Source: Zoogloeaceae bacterium
Lineage (GTDB): Bacteria > Pseudomonadota > Gammaproteobacteria > Burkholderiales > Rhodocyclaceae
Length of the DNA: 16,011 nt
Direction: 5' to 3'
Assembly (NCBI GenBank): GCA_031267345.1
Contig: JAIRZG010000170.1
Coordinates: forward strand, 1-16,011
Below the pieces are notes generated by a model that worked only from the letters and a program-made list of their open reading frames with translations, was not told the DNA's origin and did no database searches. Below, piece by piece: positions 6,832 through 15,625 of the stretch. Position numbers and translations under genes: made by a program. Within the stretch, counting starts at the first letter, position 1; each line of letters starts with the position of its first letter.

Positions 6832-7676
6832 TCAGCATAAAGCAAGGTTATGCAATTCGTCAAAACCATTGGCCTTGACGGTTTCATCAAGCGCAGTCAA
6901 CGTGGCGAGCAGACTTTCCATACGCGCCAGCGGCCAGCTGTTGGGGCCGTCCGACCAGGCTTTTTCCGGGTTGGGGTGGGTTTCCATGAAGAGACCGGCA
7001 ATGCCGACGGCAACCGCCGCGCGCGCCAGCACCGGCACGAATTCGCGCTGCCCGCCGGAACTGCCGCCTTGCCCGCCGGGAAGCTGCACCGAATGCGTGG
7101 CGTCAAACACCACCGGACAGCCGGTATCGCGCAGGATCGCCAGCGAACGCATGTCAGACACCAGATTGTTGTAGCCGAAGGACGCGCCGCGCTCGCAGAC
7201 CATGAGGCTGGCGTCCGGATTGGCTTCGCGCGCCTTGTCCACCACGTTTTTCATGTCGCCGGGAGCGAGGAACTGCCCTTTTTTGATATTCACCGGCTTG
7301 CCGCAGACGGCGACGGCGTGGATAAAATCGGTCTGCCGACAAAGAAAAGCCGGAGTTTGCAGCACATCCGCCACGGCGGCGACGGCGGCAATGTCGCGCT
7401 CGTCATGCACATCGGTGAGTATCGGCACACCCACCTGCCGCCGCACCGCGTCAAGCAATTTCAGCCCCGCTTCCACCCCCGGGCCGCGCGCCGATTTGCC
7501 GGAGGTGCGATTGGCTTTGTCATAAGAGGCTTTGAAAATGTAGGGAATGTTCAAGCGCCCGCAGACTTCTTTCAACGTCCCCGCCACTTCAACGCAGAGT
7601 TCCAGCGATTCCGCCGCGCACGGCCCCGCGATCAGAAAAAAGGGACGGTCAAGACCAATGGGAAAGCCGCAGAGCT

Positions 7677-7680
<4 letters not shown>
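6832..7680 (-). CDS. kdsA: 3-deoxy-D-manno-octulosonate-8-phosphate synthase
   Basis: A 282-residue enzyme that condenses phosphoenolpyruvate with arabinose 5-phosphate to KDO-8-phosphate, a step towards the inner core of lipopolysaccharide. Visible motifs are AGPCAAES (18-25), KANRTS (55-60) for phosphate binding, FDATHSVQ (192-199) and FMETHPNPEKAWSDGPN (231-247). Cys21, His196, Glu233 and Asp244 are the four metal ligands of the metal-dependent class; the metal-independent enzyme of E. coli has Asn in place of the Cys. The true start is the ATG at 7680, which overlaps the pyrG stop codon as ATGA, so the two are translationally coupled. The same frame stays open further upstream, but that stretch is only the pyrG region read out of frame. 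The right inverted-repeat copy lies in its last codons. Confidence 0.97.
6835..6853. repeat. Small hairpin across the end of kdsA
   Basis: GCATAA (6835-6840) and TTATGC (6848-6853) pair around a 7-base loop at the last kdsA codons. It overlaps the right copy of the 11-bp inverted repeat, and the same GCATAA core also occurs in the left copy (4864-4869). No T run follows on the minus strand. Confidence 0.5.
6848..6858 (-). repeat. Right copy of 11-bp inverted repeat bracketing the R-M genes
   Basis: TTATGCAATTC on the plus strand is the exact reverse complement of 4859-4869. It encodes part of the last residues of KdsA (Glu-Leu-His-Asn). Confidence 0.75.
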
Positions 7681-9317
<1,637 letters not shown>

Positions 9318-9342
9318 GGAAAGACACGTGCGGGAAAGCGTA

Positions 9343-9371
9343 ATTTTAACCGGGAAGGCGGGAAAACGTCG
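9343..9371 (-). promoter_or_regulatory. Possible sigma-70 promoter of pyrG
   Basis: On the minus strand TAAAAT (9348-9343) matches the -10 consensus at 5 of 6 bases. TCGACG, 18 bases upstream, matches the -35 at 4 of 6. Transcription would start about 20 bases before the pyrG ATG. Confidence 0.4.
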
Positions 9372-9450
9372 AACATTTCGGAATCCGGTATCCGTACCCG
9401 CGCTTGACGCGCCTCCCGATCTTCAAGGGCGGCGTGGAAGTTTCGAGGCA

Positions 9451-9469
9451 GGCGGGTATAACGCCCGCC
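9451..9469. repeat. GC-rich hairpin between pyrG and the DMT gene
   Basis: GGCGGG (9451-9456) pairs with CCCGCC (9464-9469) around TATAACG. It lies in the 237-base gap between divergent genes. No T run follows on either strand, so it is not a standard terminator. Its role is unknown. Confidence 0.35.
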
Positions 9470-9554
9470 CGGGCATCGCCATGCCTGCTTGCAATATGAT
9501 TGTGATTGCGCTGAAAAACTGGCTTAATGAACGTTTTGCGCGGGATGGAGCGTA

Positions 9555-10472
9555 ATGGGGCATGATGTTTCCGCCGAACGCGCAGGCGTTCTGCTGGCGT
9601 TATTCGCGGCGCTGGGATTTTCCCTCAAGGCCATTTTCGTCAAGCTGGCCTATGCCTGGCCGATCAGCGCCGTGACCCTGATTGCCTTGCGGATGCTGAT
9701 TTCCCTGCCGGTGTTTGCCTGGGTGGGCTGGAAATCCGGGCGGTCGGCTCCGGCTTTGGGTCGACGGGATTATCTGATCCTTGCGGCGCTGGGCATGTTG
9801 GGCTATTACGGTTCCACACTGCTGGATTTTATCGGCCTGCAATATATTTCCGCCGGACTGGAACGGCTGATTCTCTATACCTATCCGACCTTCACCGTGC
9901 TGATTGCGGTCATCGTCTTCAAAAAAAGCCTTTCCGGACGGGAAGTGTGTTCCATCCTGCTTTCCTACATCGGCATCGGTTTTGCCTTCGCGCACGATCT
10001 GAACGTCATCGGGCAGGGTTCTGCGGTATGGACAGGCGGCGCGCTGGTGCTGGCTTCCAGTTTTTGCTACGCGCTGTATCTTACCGGCAGCGCGCCAATG
10101 ATCGCGCGTCTGGGCAGCGCCCGGTTCACCGCGCTCTGCATGTTGGTCTCCACGCTGGGCGTACTGGCGCATTTTGCCGCCAGTCAGCCGCTGACGGCGT
10201 TGATTCTGCCCTGGCAGGTCTACGCGTTGGGCATTGCGATGGCGGTGTTTTCCACCGTGTTGCCCGTGTTCATGCTTTCCGCCGCCATCCGACGCATTGG
10301 CGCTTCCCGCACGGTGCTGATTGGCGCGGTCGGCCCGTTGGGGACGATTTTTTTCGGCTGGCAGTGGCTGGATGAAGCCCTTTCCCTGCACCAGATGATC
10401 GGCGCGGCGCTGGTGTTGGCGGGCGTATTGCTGGTGAGCCTCAGGGGCGAAGGACAAAGCGGCGTAAAATGA
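9555..10472 (+). CDS. DMT-superfamily (EamA) transporter
   Basis: A 305-residue, very hydrophobic protein with about ten predicted transmembrane helices arranged as two EamA repeats of five (roughly residues 10-140 and 155-300). The first repeat begins GVLLALFAALGFSLKAIFVK. The second has IGAVGPLGTIFFGWQWLDE and ALVLAGVLLVSLRG, typical of the C-terminal EamA half. Family members export amino acids or other small metabolites. The substrate cannot be told from sequence and there is no pathway context. The ATG at 9555 shares its A with the TAA of a 24-codon upstream frame (TAATG), and GGAG (9547-9550) lies four bases upstream, a short spacing. It is divergent from pyrG and ends 63 bases before tpiA, which has its own promoter. 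Confidence 0.88.
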   Translation: MGHDVSAERAGVLLALFAALGFSLKAIFVKLAYAWPISAVTLIALRMLISLPVFAWVGWKSGRSAPALGRRDYLILAALGMLGYYGSTLLDFIGLQYISAGLERLILYTYPTFTVLIAVIVFKKSLSGREVCSILLSYIGIGFAFAHDLNVIGQGSAVWTGGALVLASSFCYALYLTGSAPMIARLGSARFTALCMLVSTLGVLAHFAASQPLTALILPWQVYALGIAMAVFSTVLPVFMLSAAIRRIGASRTVLIGAVGPLGTIFFGWQWLDEALSLHQMIGAALVLAGVLLVSLRGEGQSGVK

Positions 10473-10480
10473 CCGACGCT

Positions 10481-10508
10481 TTGCGCTACGGGAAATTATC
10501 GCTATAAT
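10481..10508 (+). promoter_or_regulatory. Sigma-70 promoter of the tpiA-secG-tRNA-nuo stretch
   Basis: TTGCGC (10481-10486), a 16-base spacer and a perfect TATAAT (10503-10508) form a good promoter just after the DMT stop codon. Transcription would start near 10515, giving a leader of about 20 bases before the tpiA ATG. Confidence 0.75.
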
Positions 10509-10535
10509 CCTGCCTCTTTTTTAAGGCTGTTTCGC

Positions 10536-11300
10536 ATGTCCCCCGTTCGCCCCGCTTTCGTTGCCGGAAACTGGAAAATGAATGGCGCGTTGGCGACCAA
10601 TGCGGCGTTGCTGGAAAAGTTGCGGGCGGGGTTGTCGGTATGCAAAACGATGGAAGTCGCGGTTTTTCCGCCTTTTCCCTATCTGGATCAGGCAGCCCGA
10701 CTGCTTTCCGGCGCAACGCTCGCTCTGGGCGCGCAGGATGTCAGCATTCATGCCGCTGGCGCGTATACCGGCGAAGTTGCGGCGACTATGCTTGTGGAAT
10801 TCGGCTGTCGCCATGCGCTGGTCGGGCATTCGGAGCGACGCAGTCTGCATCAGGAGACGGATGCGCTTGTGGCGCAAAAATTCGGCGCGGCGCAGGCGGC
10901 GGGGCTGATTCCGGTGTTGTGCCTGGGGGAGACGCTTGCCGAACGGCAGGTGGGGGAAACCTTGACCGTGGTTATGCGGCAACTGGAGGCAGTGCTGGCG
11001 CGCTACGGCGTTCATTCGCTTGCCAACGCGGTACTGGCCTACGAACCGGTCTGGGCGATTGGCGCGGGGCGGACGGCGACGCCGGAAGCGGCGCAGGCGG
11101 TGCACCTGGCCTTGCGTCAGCAGGTGGCGTTGCGGGATGCGGCAATAGCGGAAAAATTGCGTATCGTCTATGGCGGCAGCGTCAAGGCGGACAATGCGGC
11201 GCAGCTTTTCGCCGCGCCGGATATTGATGGCGCGCTGGTCGGCGGCGCGGCTTTGAATGCCGATGAGTTCCTGGCGATTTGCCGGGCGGTTAACCCTTGA
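10536..11300 (+). CDS. tpiA: Triosephosphate isomerase
   Basis: A 254-residue TIM-barrel enzyme that interconverts dihydroxyacetone phosphate and glyceraldehyde 3-phosphate. The catalytic residues are Lys14 (GNWKMNG), His98 (VGHSERR) and Glu170 (AYEPVWAIG). The phosphate-gripping loop 6 follows Glu170, and GGSVK (213-217) closes the barrel. The start has AAGG (10523-10526) nine bases upstream and matches the family N-terminus. It is the first gene after a strong promoter and is followed 28 bases later by secG, the usual betaproteobacterial order. Confidence 0.98.
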   Translation: MSPVRPAFVAGNWKMNGALATNAALLEKLRAGLSVCKTMEVAVFPPFPYLDQAARLLSGATLALGAQDVSIHAAGAYTGEVAATMLVEFGCRHALVGHSERRSLHQETDALVAQKFGAAQAAGLIPVLCLGETLAERQVGETLTVVMRQLEAVLARYGVHSLANAVLAYEPVWAIGAGRTATPEAAQAVHLALRQQVALRDAAIAEKLRIVYGGSVKADNAAQLFAAPDIDGALVGGAALNADEFLAICRAVNP

Positions 11301-11328
11301 TACAACAAACAGGGCAGAGGATTTTGCG

Positions 11329-11709
11329 ATGAACTGGTTACTTCTGGTATTGATGATACACATTCTGGCGGCGCTGGGCGTTATCGGTCTGGTGCTGATG
11401 CAGCATGGCAAGGGCGCAGACATGGGCGCGGCCTTTGGCAGTGGCGCGTCCGGCAGTCTTTTCGGATCTTCCGGCTCGGCGAACTTTTTGAGCCACAGCA
11501 CGGCGGTGCTGGCGGCGGTGTTTTTCCTCACCAGTCTGGGGTTGGCGCATCTGTCTTTCAGCGCGCCAAAAAGCTCTGGCAGCATCATGGAGGGTGTTGT
11601 ACAATCCGCGCCGCCCGCCTCAACGCCGCCCGCCGTCACCGACGAGCCGGTAACGGAAGGCGAAGCGCAGGATGCAGCGGCCTCCAGAGCCGACAATATT
11701 CCCCAATAG
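11329..11709 (+). CDS. secG: Preprotein translocase subunit SecG
   Basis: A 126-residue membrane protein. The first helix (about residues 4-24) is followed by VLMQHGKGADMGAAFG (22-37), the conserved SecG loop with the Gly-rich stretch GSGASGSLFGSSGSANFL. The second helix is at about 57-76. The remaining 50 residues form a Pro/Ala/Ser/Glu-rich tail, probably disordered. SecG joins SecYE and speeds SecA-driven protein export. AGAGG (11316-11320) lies eight bases before the ATG at 11329; the frame is open further upstream, but that part lies inside tpiA. Confidence 0.95.
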   Translation: MNWLLLVLMIHILAALGVIGLVLMQHGKGADMGAAFGSGASGSLFGSSGSANFLSHSTAVLAAVFFLTSLGLAHLSFSAPKSSGSIMEGVVQSAPPASTPPAVTDEPVTEGEAQDAAASRADNIPQ

Positions 11710-11730
11710 ACCGGGGAAGAGGAGGGCAGG

Positions 11731-11758
11731 GCGATGCGGTGGTTATCACCGCCATCGC
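11731..11758 (+). promoter_or_regulatory. Strong hairpin between secG and tRNA-Leu
   Basis: GCGATG and CGGTG (11731-11741) pair with CACCG and CATCGC (11747-11758), giving an 11-bp stem with one bulged C and a 5-base loop. No T run follows, so it is not a standard terminator. Sixteen bases before the tRNA, it may be a processing site (for example for RNase III) or may protect the 3' end of the secG message. This is inference. Confidence 0.5.
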
Positions 11759-11774
11759 GCCCGCAAAATTTCAG

Positions 11775-11860
11775 GCCGACGTGGTGAAATTGGTAGACAC
11801 GCTATCTTGAGGGGGTAGTGGCTTTACGCTGTGCGAGTTCGAGTCTCGCCGTCGGCACCA
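11775..11860 (+). tRNA. leuU: tRNA-Leu (anticodon GAG)
   Basis: An 86-base class II tRNA. The acceptor arms GCCGACG (11775-11781) and CGTCGGC (11850-11856) pair fully, followed by A and an encoded CCA end. The D loop has the usual GG (TTGGTAGAC). The anticodon arm CTATC-TTGAGGG-GGTAG presents GAG, which reads CUC and CUU. A long variable arm is present, and the T arm is GCGAG-TTCGAGT-CTCGC. The sequence closely resembles E. coli tRNA-Leu(GAG). It sits between secG and nuoA and must be cut from a transcript shared with protein genes unless it has its own promoter, which I do not see. Confidence 0.97.
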
Positions 11861-11877
11861 GAATTACAGCAACGCAA

Positions 11878-11906
11878 GGGCAGGCGGAAACTCTGCCCGT
11901 TTCTTG
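11878..11906 (+). terminator. Weak terminator-like hairpin after tRNA-Leu
   Basis: GGGCAG (11878-11883) pairs with CTGCCC (11893-11898) around a 9-base loop and is followed by GTTTCTTG. The T run is broken, so it may only reduce transcription into nuoA. An alternative pairing, GAAAC with GTTTC, also exists. Confidence 0.4.
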
Positions 11907-11925
11907 ACCAACAGACGCCATAGCC

Positions 11926-12300
11926 ATGCTGGAAAATTATTTTCCGATTTTGCTGTTCATTCTTGTCGGGTTGTTTATCGGCATCCTGCCGGTAATTCTG
12001 GGCTGGTTCATCGCGCCGCAGCACCCGGACGCCGAAAAGCTTTCGGCTTACGAATGCGGCTTTGCGGCCTTTGATGACGCGCGTATGAAGTTCGACGTGC
12101 GTTATTACCTGATGGCCATCATTTTTATCCTCTTTGATCTGGAAATCGCCTTTCTCTTCCCTTGGGGCGCGGTGTTCAAGGAGGTGGCGGCAAGCGACAA
12201 CATACAGCTTTTCGGCTTCATCGAAGCGTTGGTGTTCCTGCTCATCATTCTGGTCGGGGATGCCTACGCCTGGGCCAGGGGCGCGCTGGATTGGGAGTGA
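11926..12300 (+). CDS. nuoA: NADH-quinone oxidoreductase subunit A
   Basis: A 124-residue membrane subunit of respiratory complex I with three transmembrane helices (about residues 5-27, 64-85 and 93-113). The conserved loop SAYECGFAAFDDARMKFDVRY lies between helices 1 and 2, near the quinone cavity, with the conserved Cys and acidic residues. The second helix has FDLEIAFLFPW. It is the first nuo gene and ends three bases before nuoB. No Shine-Dalgarno is visible before the ATG; the start fits the family N-terminus. Confidence 0.97.
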   Translation: MLENYFPILLFILVGLFIGILPVILGWFIAPQHPDAEKLSAYECGFAAFDDARMKFDVRYYLMAIIFILFDLEIAFLFPWGAVFKEVAASDNIQLFGFIEALVFLLIILVGDAYAWARGALDWE

Positions 12301-12303
12301 ACG

Positions 12304-12780
12304 ATGTCGATAGAAGGCATACTTGAGCGGGGCTTTGTCACCACATCGGCGGACGCGCTGATCAACTACGTGCGCACCGGCTCCATGTGGCCGGTGACGT
12401 TCGGTCTGGCCTGTTGCGCGGTGGAGATGATTCACGCCGGATGCGCCCGCTACGACCTCGACCGTTTCGGTATTGTCTTCCGGCCTTCGCCGCGCCAGTC
12501 GGATGTGATGATCGTCGCCGGCACCCTGACCAACAAGATGGCGGCGGCGCTGAGAAAGGTCTATGACCAGATGGCGGAGCCGCGTTGGGTGATTTCGATG
12601 GGTTCCTGCGCCAATGGCGGCGGCTATTACCATGATTCCTACGCCGTGGTGCGCGGCTGTGATCGCATTGTCCCGGTGGATATTTATGTGCCCGGCTGTC
12701 CGCCGACGGCGGAGGCGCTGATTTACGGCATTCTCCAGTTGCAGAACAAAATCCGCCGCACGTCCACCATTGCCCGCTGA
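12304..12780 (+). CDS. nuoB: NADH-quinone oxidoreductase subunit B
   Basis: A 158-residue peripheral-arm subunit that carries [4Fe-4S] cluster N2, the last electron carrier before quinone. All four ligands are present: the tandem Cys37-Cys38 (GLACCAVEM), Cys102 (GSCANGGGYYHDSY) and Cys132 (VPGCPP). RPSPRQSD (60-67) is also conserved. It is tightly spaced after nuoA (three bases) and five bases before nuoC, so the genes are co-transcribed. Confidence 0.98.
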   Translation: MSIEGILERGFVTTSADALINYVRTGSMWPVTFGLACCAVEMIHAGCARYDLDRFGIVFRPSPRQSDVMIVAGTLTNKMAAALRKVYDQMAEPRWVISMGSCANGGGYYHDSYAVVRGCDRIVPVDIYVPGCPPTAEALIYGILQLQNKIRRTSTIAR

Positions 12781-12785
12781 TTGTC

Positions 12786-13400
12786 ATGTCCGCCAAACTC
12801 GAAACCTTGAAAACCGTCCTGACGCAGCAGCTTGCCGGACGCATACAAAGCCTCACGCTCGCGCTGGATGAACTCAGCCTGGAAGTCGCCGCCGCCGATT
12901 ATGAATCAGTCATGCGTGACCTGCGGGACGCGCCGGAACTGGGTTTCGAGCAATTGATCGATTTATGCGGCGTGGATTATTCGGAGTATAGAGAGAACTG
13001 GACGGGGCGGCGTTTTGCTGTGGTCGCGCATTTGCTTTCACTTGCCCATAACTGGCGCTTGCGGGTGCGGGTGTTTGCCTTGAATGACGATTTTCCGCTG
13101 CTGCCTTCCCTGACTTCATTGTGGGCTTCCGCCAACTGGTATGAGCGCGAAGCCTTTGATTTGTTGGGCGTCGTTTTTGAAGGCCATGAGGATTTGCGCC
13201 GCATCCTGACGGATTATGGTTTTGTCGGTCATCCGCTCCGCAAGGATTTTCCGCTCGCCGGGCATGTGGAAATGCGCTATGACGAACAGGCGGGGCGGGT
13301 CGTGTATCAGCCGGTGAGCATCACGCCGCGCGAAACCGCGCCGCGTATCCGGCGAAATACGCGCCACGCGGCGTGCGATGGAGACCTTGAACATGGCTGA
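12786..13400 (+). CDS. nuoC: NADH-quinone oxidoreductase subunit C
   Basis: A 204-residue subunit of the peripheral arm, matching the 30-kDa subunit family. The family core is present: FEQLIDLCGVDYSE, then WASANWYEREAFDLLGVVFEGH with the signature ERE-x-x-D-x-x-G, then RRILTDYGFVGHPLRKDFPL. The last 20 residues after SITPRETAPRI look unlike the usual ending as I recall it (Arg-Glu-Glu and Tyr-Gly) and may result from a late frameshift. The stop codon lies inside the nuoD start region (8-base overlap). No clear Shine-Dalgarno precedes the ATG. Confidence 0.95.
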   Translation: MSAKLETLKTVLTQQLAGRIQSLTLALDELSLEVAAADYESVMRDLRDAPELGFEQLIDLCGVDYSEYRENWTGRRFAVVAHLLSLAHNWRLRVRVFALNDDFPLLPSLTSLWASANWYEREAFDLLGVVFEGHEDLRRILTDYGFVGHPLRKDFPLAGHVEMRYDEQAGRVVYQPVSITPRETAPRIRRNTRHAACDGDLEHG

Positions 13401-14646
13401 AATTCGCAATCACACCCTGAACTTCGGCCCGCAACATCCGGCGGCGCATGGCGTGTTGCGGCTGGTGCTGGAAATGGACGGCGAAGTGGTGGAACGCGCC
13501 GATCCGCATGTCGGCCTGTTGCATCGCGGCACGGAAAAGCTGGTGGAAACGCGCACCTGGGCGCAATCCGTGCCGTATATGGATCGCCTCGATTACGTTT
13601 CCATGATGTGCAACGAACACGCCTACTGTTTGGCGGTGGAAAAATTGCTGGGCATCGAAGCGCCGGAGCGCGCGCGTTATATCCGCACCATGCTGGATGA
13701 AGTGACGCGCATCCTGAATCATCTGTTGTGGATTGGCTGTCACGGGCTGGATGTGGGGGCGATGACCATGACCCTCTATACCTTCCGCGAGCGCGAAGAC
13801 TTGATGGATGTCTACGAAGCCGTCTCCGGCGCGCGGATGCACGCGGCCTATTACCGTCCTGGCGGCGTGTACCGCGATCTGCCCGACCGGATGCCGCAAT
13901 ACGAAGTATCCCAATGGAAAAACGCCAGGACGGTCAAGGCGATGAACGAAAACCGTCAAGGGTCGTTGCTGGATTTTCTGGAAGATTTTACCGACCGTTT
14001 TCCCAAACATCATGGCGAATACCACACGCTCCTGACCGATAACCGCATCTGGAAACAGCGGCTTGTCAATATCGGCGTCGTCTCGCCGGAGCGGGCGAAG
14101 CAACTGGGTTTTACCGGCGCGATGCTGCGCGGTTCCGGCGTGGAATGGGATTTGCGGAAAAAACAGCCTTACGCCGCTTATGACAAGGTGGAATTCGACG
14201 TGCCGGTGGGCGTTACGGGGGACTCCTATGACCGCTATCTGGTGCGGATGGAGGAGATGGCGCAGTCCAATCGCATCATCCGCCAGTGCATCAACTGGCT
14301 GCGGGTGAATCCGGGGCCGGTGATGAGTGACGACCACAAGGTCACGCCGCCGCCCAGGGCCGAAGTGAAATCGAACATGGAAAGCCTGATTCACCATTTC
14401 AAACTTTGTTCGGAAGGCATCCATGTGCCGGAAGGCGAAGCCTACGCGGCGATTGAACATCCGAAAGGCGAATTCGGCATTTACGCCATTTCCGATGGCG
14501 CCAACAAACCCTATCGCCTGAAAATCCGCGCGCCGGGTTTCGCGCATCTGGCGGCGATGGACGAAATGGCGCGTGGTCACATGTTGGCCGACGTGGTGAC
14601 GATTATCGGCTCGCAGGACATTGTGTTCGGTGAGATTGACAGGTAA
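13393..14646 (+). CDS. nuoD: NADH-quinone oxidoreductase subunit D
   Basis: A 417-residue, full-length 49-kDa-type subunit that forms the quinone-binding pocket with NuoB. It begins MAEIRNHTLNFGPQHPAAHGV, with the conserved HPAAHG loop, followed by GLLHRGTEKL (41-50) and PYMDRLDYVSMMCNEHAY. The C-terminus FGEIDR is the family end. An ATG at 13378 in frame would add five residues. The ATG at 13393 is preferred because GGAG (13380-13383) lies nine bases before it and homologues start at MAEI. It overlaps nuoC by eight bases (ATGGCTGA). Confidence 0.98.
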   Translation: MAEIRNHTLNFGPQHPAAHGVLRLVLEMDGEVVERADPHVGLLHRGTEKLVETRTWAQSVPYMDRLDYVSMMCNEHAYCLAVEKLLGIEAPERARYIRTMLDEVTRILNHLLWIGCHGLDVGAMTMTLYTFREREDLMDVYEAVSGARMHAAYYRPGGVYRDLPDRMPQYEVSQWKNARTVKAMNENRQGSLLDFLEDFTDRFPKHHGEYHTLLTDNRIWKQRLVNIGVVSPERAKQLGFTGAMLRGSGVEWDLRKKQPYAAYDKVEFDVPVGVTGDSYDRYLVRMEEMAQSNRIIRQCINWLRVNPGPVMSDDHKVTPPPRAEVKSNMESLIHHFKLCSEGIHVPEGEAYAAIEHPKGEFGIYAISDGANKPYRLKIRAPGFAHLAAMDEMARGHMLADVVTIIGSQDIVFGEIDR

Positions 14647-14656
14647 GGGAGTAGCC

Positions 14657-15100
14657 ATGCTGAAAAAATTCTGGACCAGCATGATGGTGGACGACATACA
14701 CGCCACCTTCGCGTTTTACCGGGACTCGCTCGGCTTCGAGCACGTCATGTCGATGCCCGCGCATTCGAAGCGTGCGGAGGATATTCTCTTTGAGTACGAC
14801 GCCGGAAAGCCGATCATCTATGCCCTCGTCCGGCATGGCGATATTGAGTTGATGTTCCAGGAACGTAAGAGCCTGGCGGAAGATGTTCCGGTCTTCGCAA
14901 ATGCGGCGATCATGGGCGGGACGCTGACCTTTTATTTCGAGGTCGACGATGTCGATGCACTGGCGGCAAGGCTGAAACCCGTGTGCGAAGTGGTGCGGGA
15001 TATGCACGACACCTTCTACGGCATGCGGGAAATCTACATCCGCGACCTGAATGGCTACGTCCTCTGCTTTGGGCAGGACATGACGAAGTCCGCTTCCTGA
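14657..15100 (+). CDS. VOC-superfamily (glyoxalase/bleomycin-resistance fold) protein
   Basis: A 147-residue protein with the paired beta-alpha-beta-beta-beta modules of the vicinal oxygen chelate fold. The first module has DDIHATFAFYRDSLGFEHV (12-30) and ends GDIELMFQER. The second has TFYFEVDDVDALAARL (91-106) and ends REIYIRDLNGYVLCFGQ (124-140). Possible metal ligands are Glu64 and Glu125; the expected His or Glu in the first strand is not obvious, so metal-dependent catalysis is uncertain. AAGGGAG (14645-14651) lies five bases before the ATG, so translation should be good. It sits on the same strand ten bases after nuoD and 51 bases before nuoE, a place where complex I operons normally have no gene. 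Its reaction is unknown. Confidence 0.85.
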   Translation: MLKKFWTSMMVDDIHATFAFYRDSLGFEHVMSMPAHSKRAEDILFEYDAGKPIIYALVRHGDIELMFQERKSLAEDVPVFANAAIMGGTLTFYFEVDDVDALAARLKPVCEVVRDMHDTFYGMREIYIRDLNGYVLCFGQDMTKSAS

Positions 15101-15151
15101 CATGCGCGCGGCTTTCTTTGCCCTCTTGTTGGGCGAACATGGATGAAAAGT

Positions 15152-15625
15152 ATGTTTACCGCTGAAACATTCCAACGATTCGATCGCGAAGTCGCCAAAT
15201 ACCCGGCCGGGCAACAACGCTCTGCCGTTATGGCCTGTCTGGCGCTGGCGCAGGAAGAGAAAGGCTGGCTGCCGCCGGAAGCCATCGAAGCCGTGGCGAA
15301 CTATCTCGGACTGCCGCCCGTCGCGGCGCTTGAGGTTGCTACCTTCTACAATATGTACGACCTGAAACCGGTCGGCAAATACAAGCTCACGGTGTGCACC
15401 AATCTGCCCTGCGCCTTGTCGGGGGGTTATCACGCCGCCAAATATGTGCAGGAAAAACTGGGTATCGGCTTTGGTGAAACCACGCCGGACGGCAAATTCA
15501 CCCTTGTCGAAGGCGAGTGCATGGGGGCTTGCGGCGACGCGCCGGTAATGCTGGTCAACAACCGTCACATGTGCGGTTCGATGACGCCGGAGCGTATCGA
15601 CCAACTGTTGGAAGGATGCGAATAA
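15152..15625 (+). CDS. nuoE: NADH-quinone oxidoreductase subunit E
   Basis: A 157-residue, 24-kDa-type subunit with a thioredoxin-like domain that holds [2Fe-2S] cluster N1a. The four ligands are Cys82 and Cys87 (VCTNLPC) and Cys123 and Cys127 (GECMGACG). The N-terminal helical part has AQEEKGWLPPEAI (33-45) and EVATFYNMYD (61-70). The start at 15152 (MFTAETFQRFD) aligns with usual family starts; an in-frame ATG at 15143 would add three residues. Its stop codon overlaps the nuoF start as TAATG. Confidence 0.96.
   Translation: MFTAETFQRFDREVAKYPAGQQRSAVMACLALAQEEKGWLPPEAIEAVANYLGLPPVAALEVATFYNMYDLKPVGKYKLTVCTNLPCALSGGYHAAKYVQEKLGIGFGETTPDGKFTLVEGECMGACGDAPVMLVNNRHMCGSMTPERIDQLLEGCE

Noticed and set aside
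13321..14706. A 461-codon minus-strand frame opposite nuoD
   Set aside because: Antisense shadow; His/Phe/Arg-rich protein with no motif, while nuoD is complete in the other direction.
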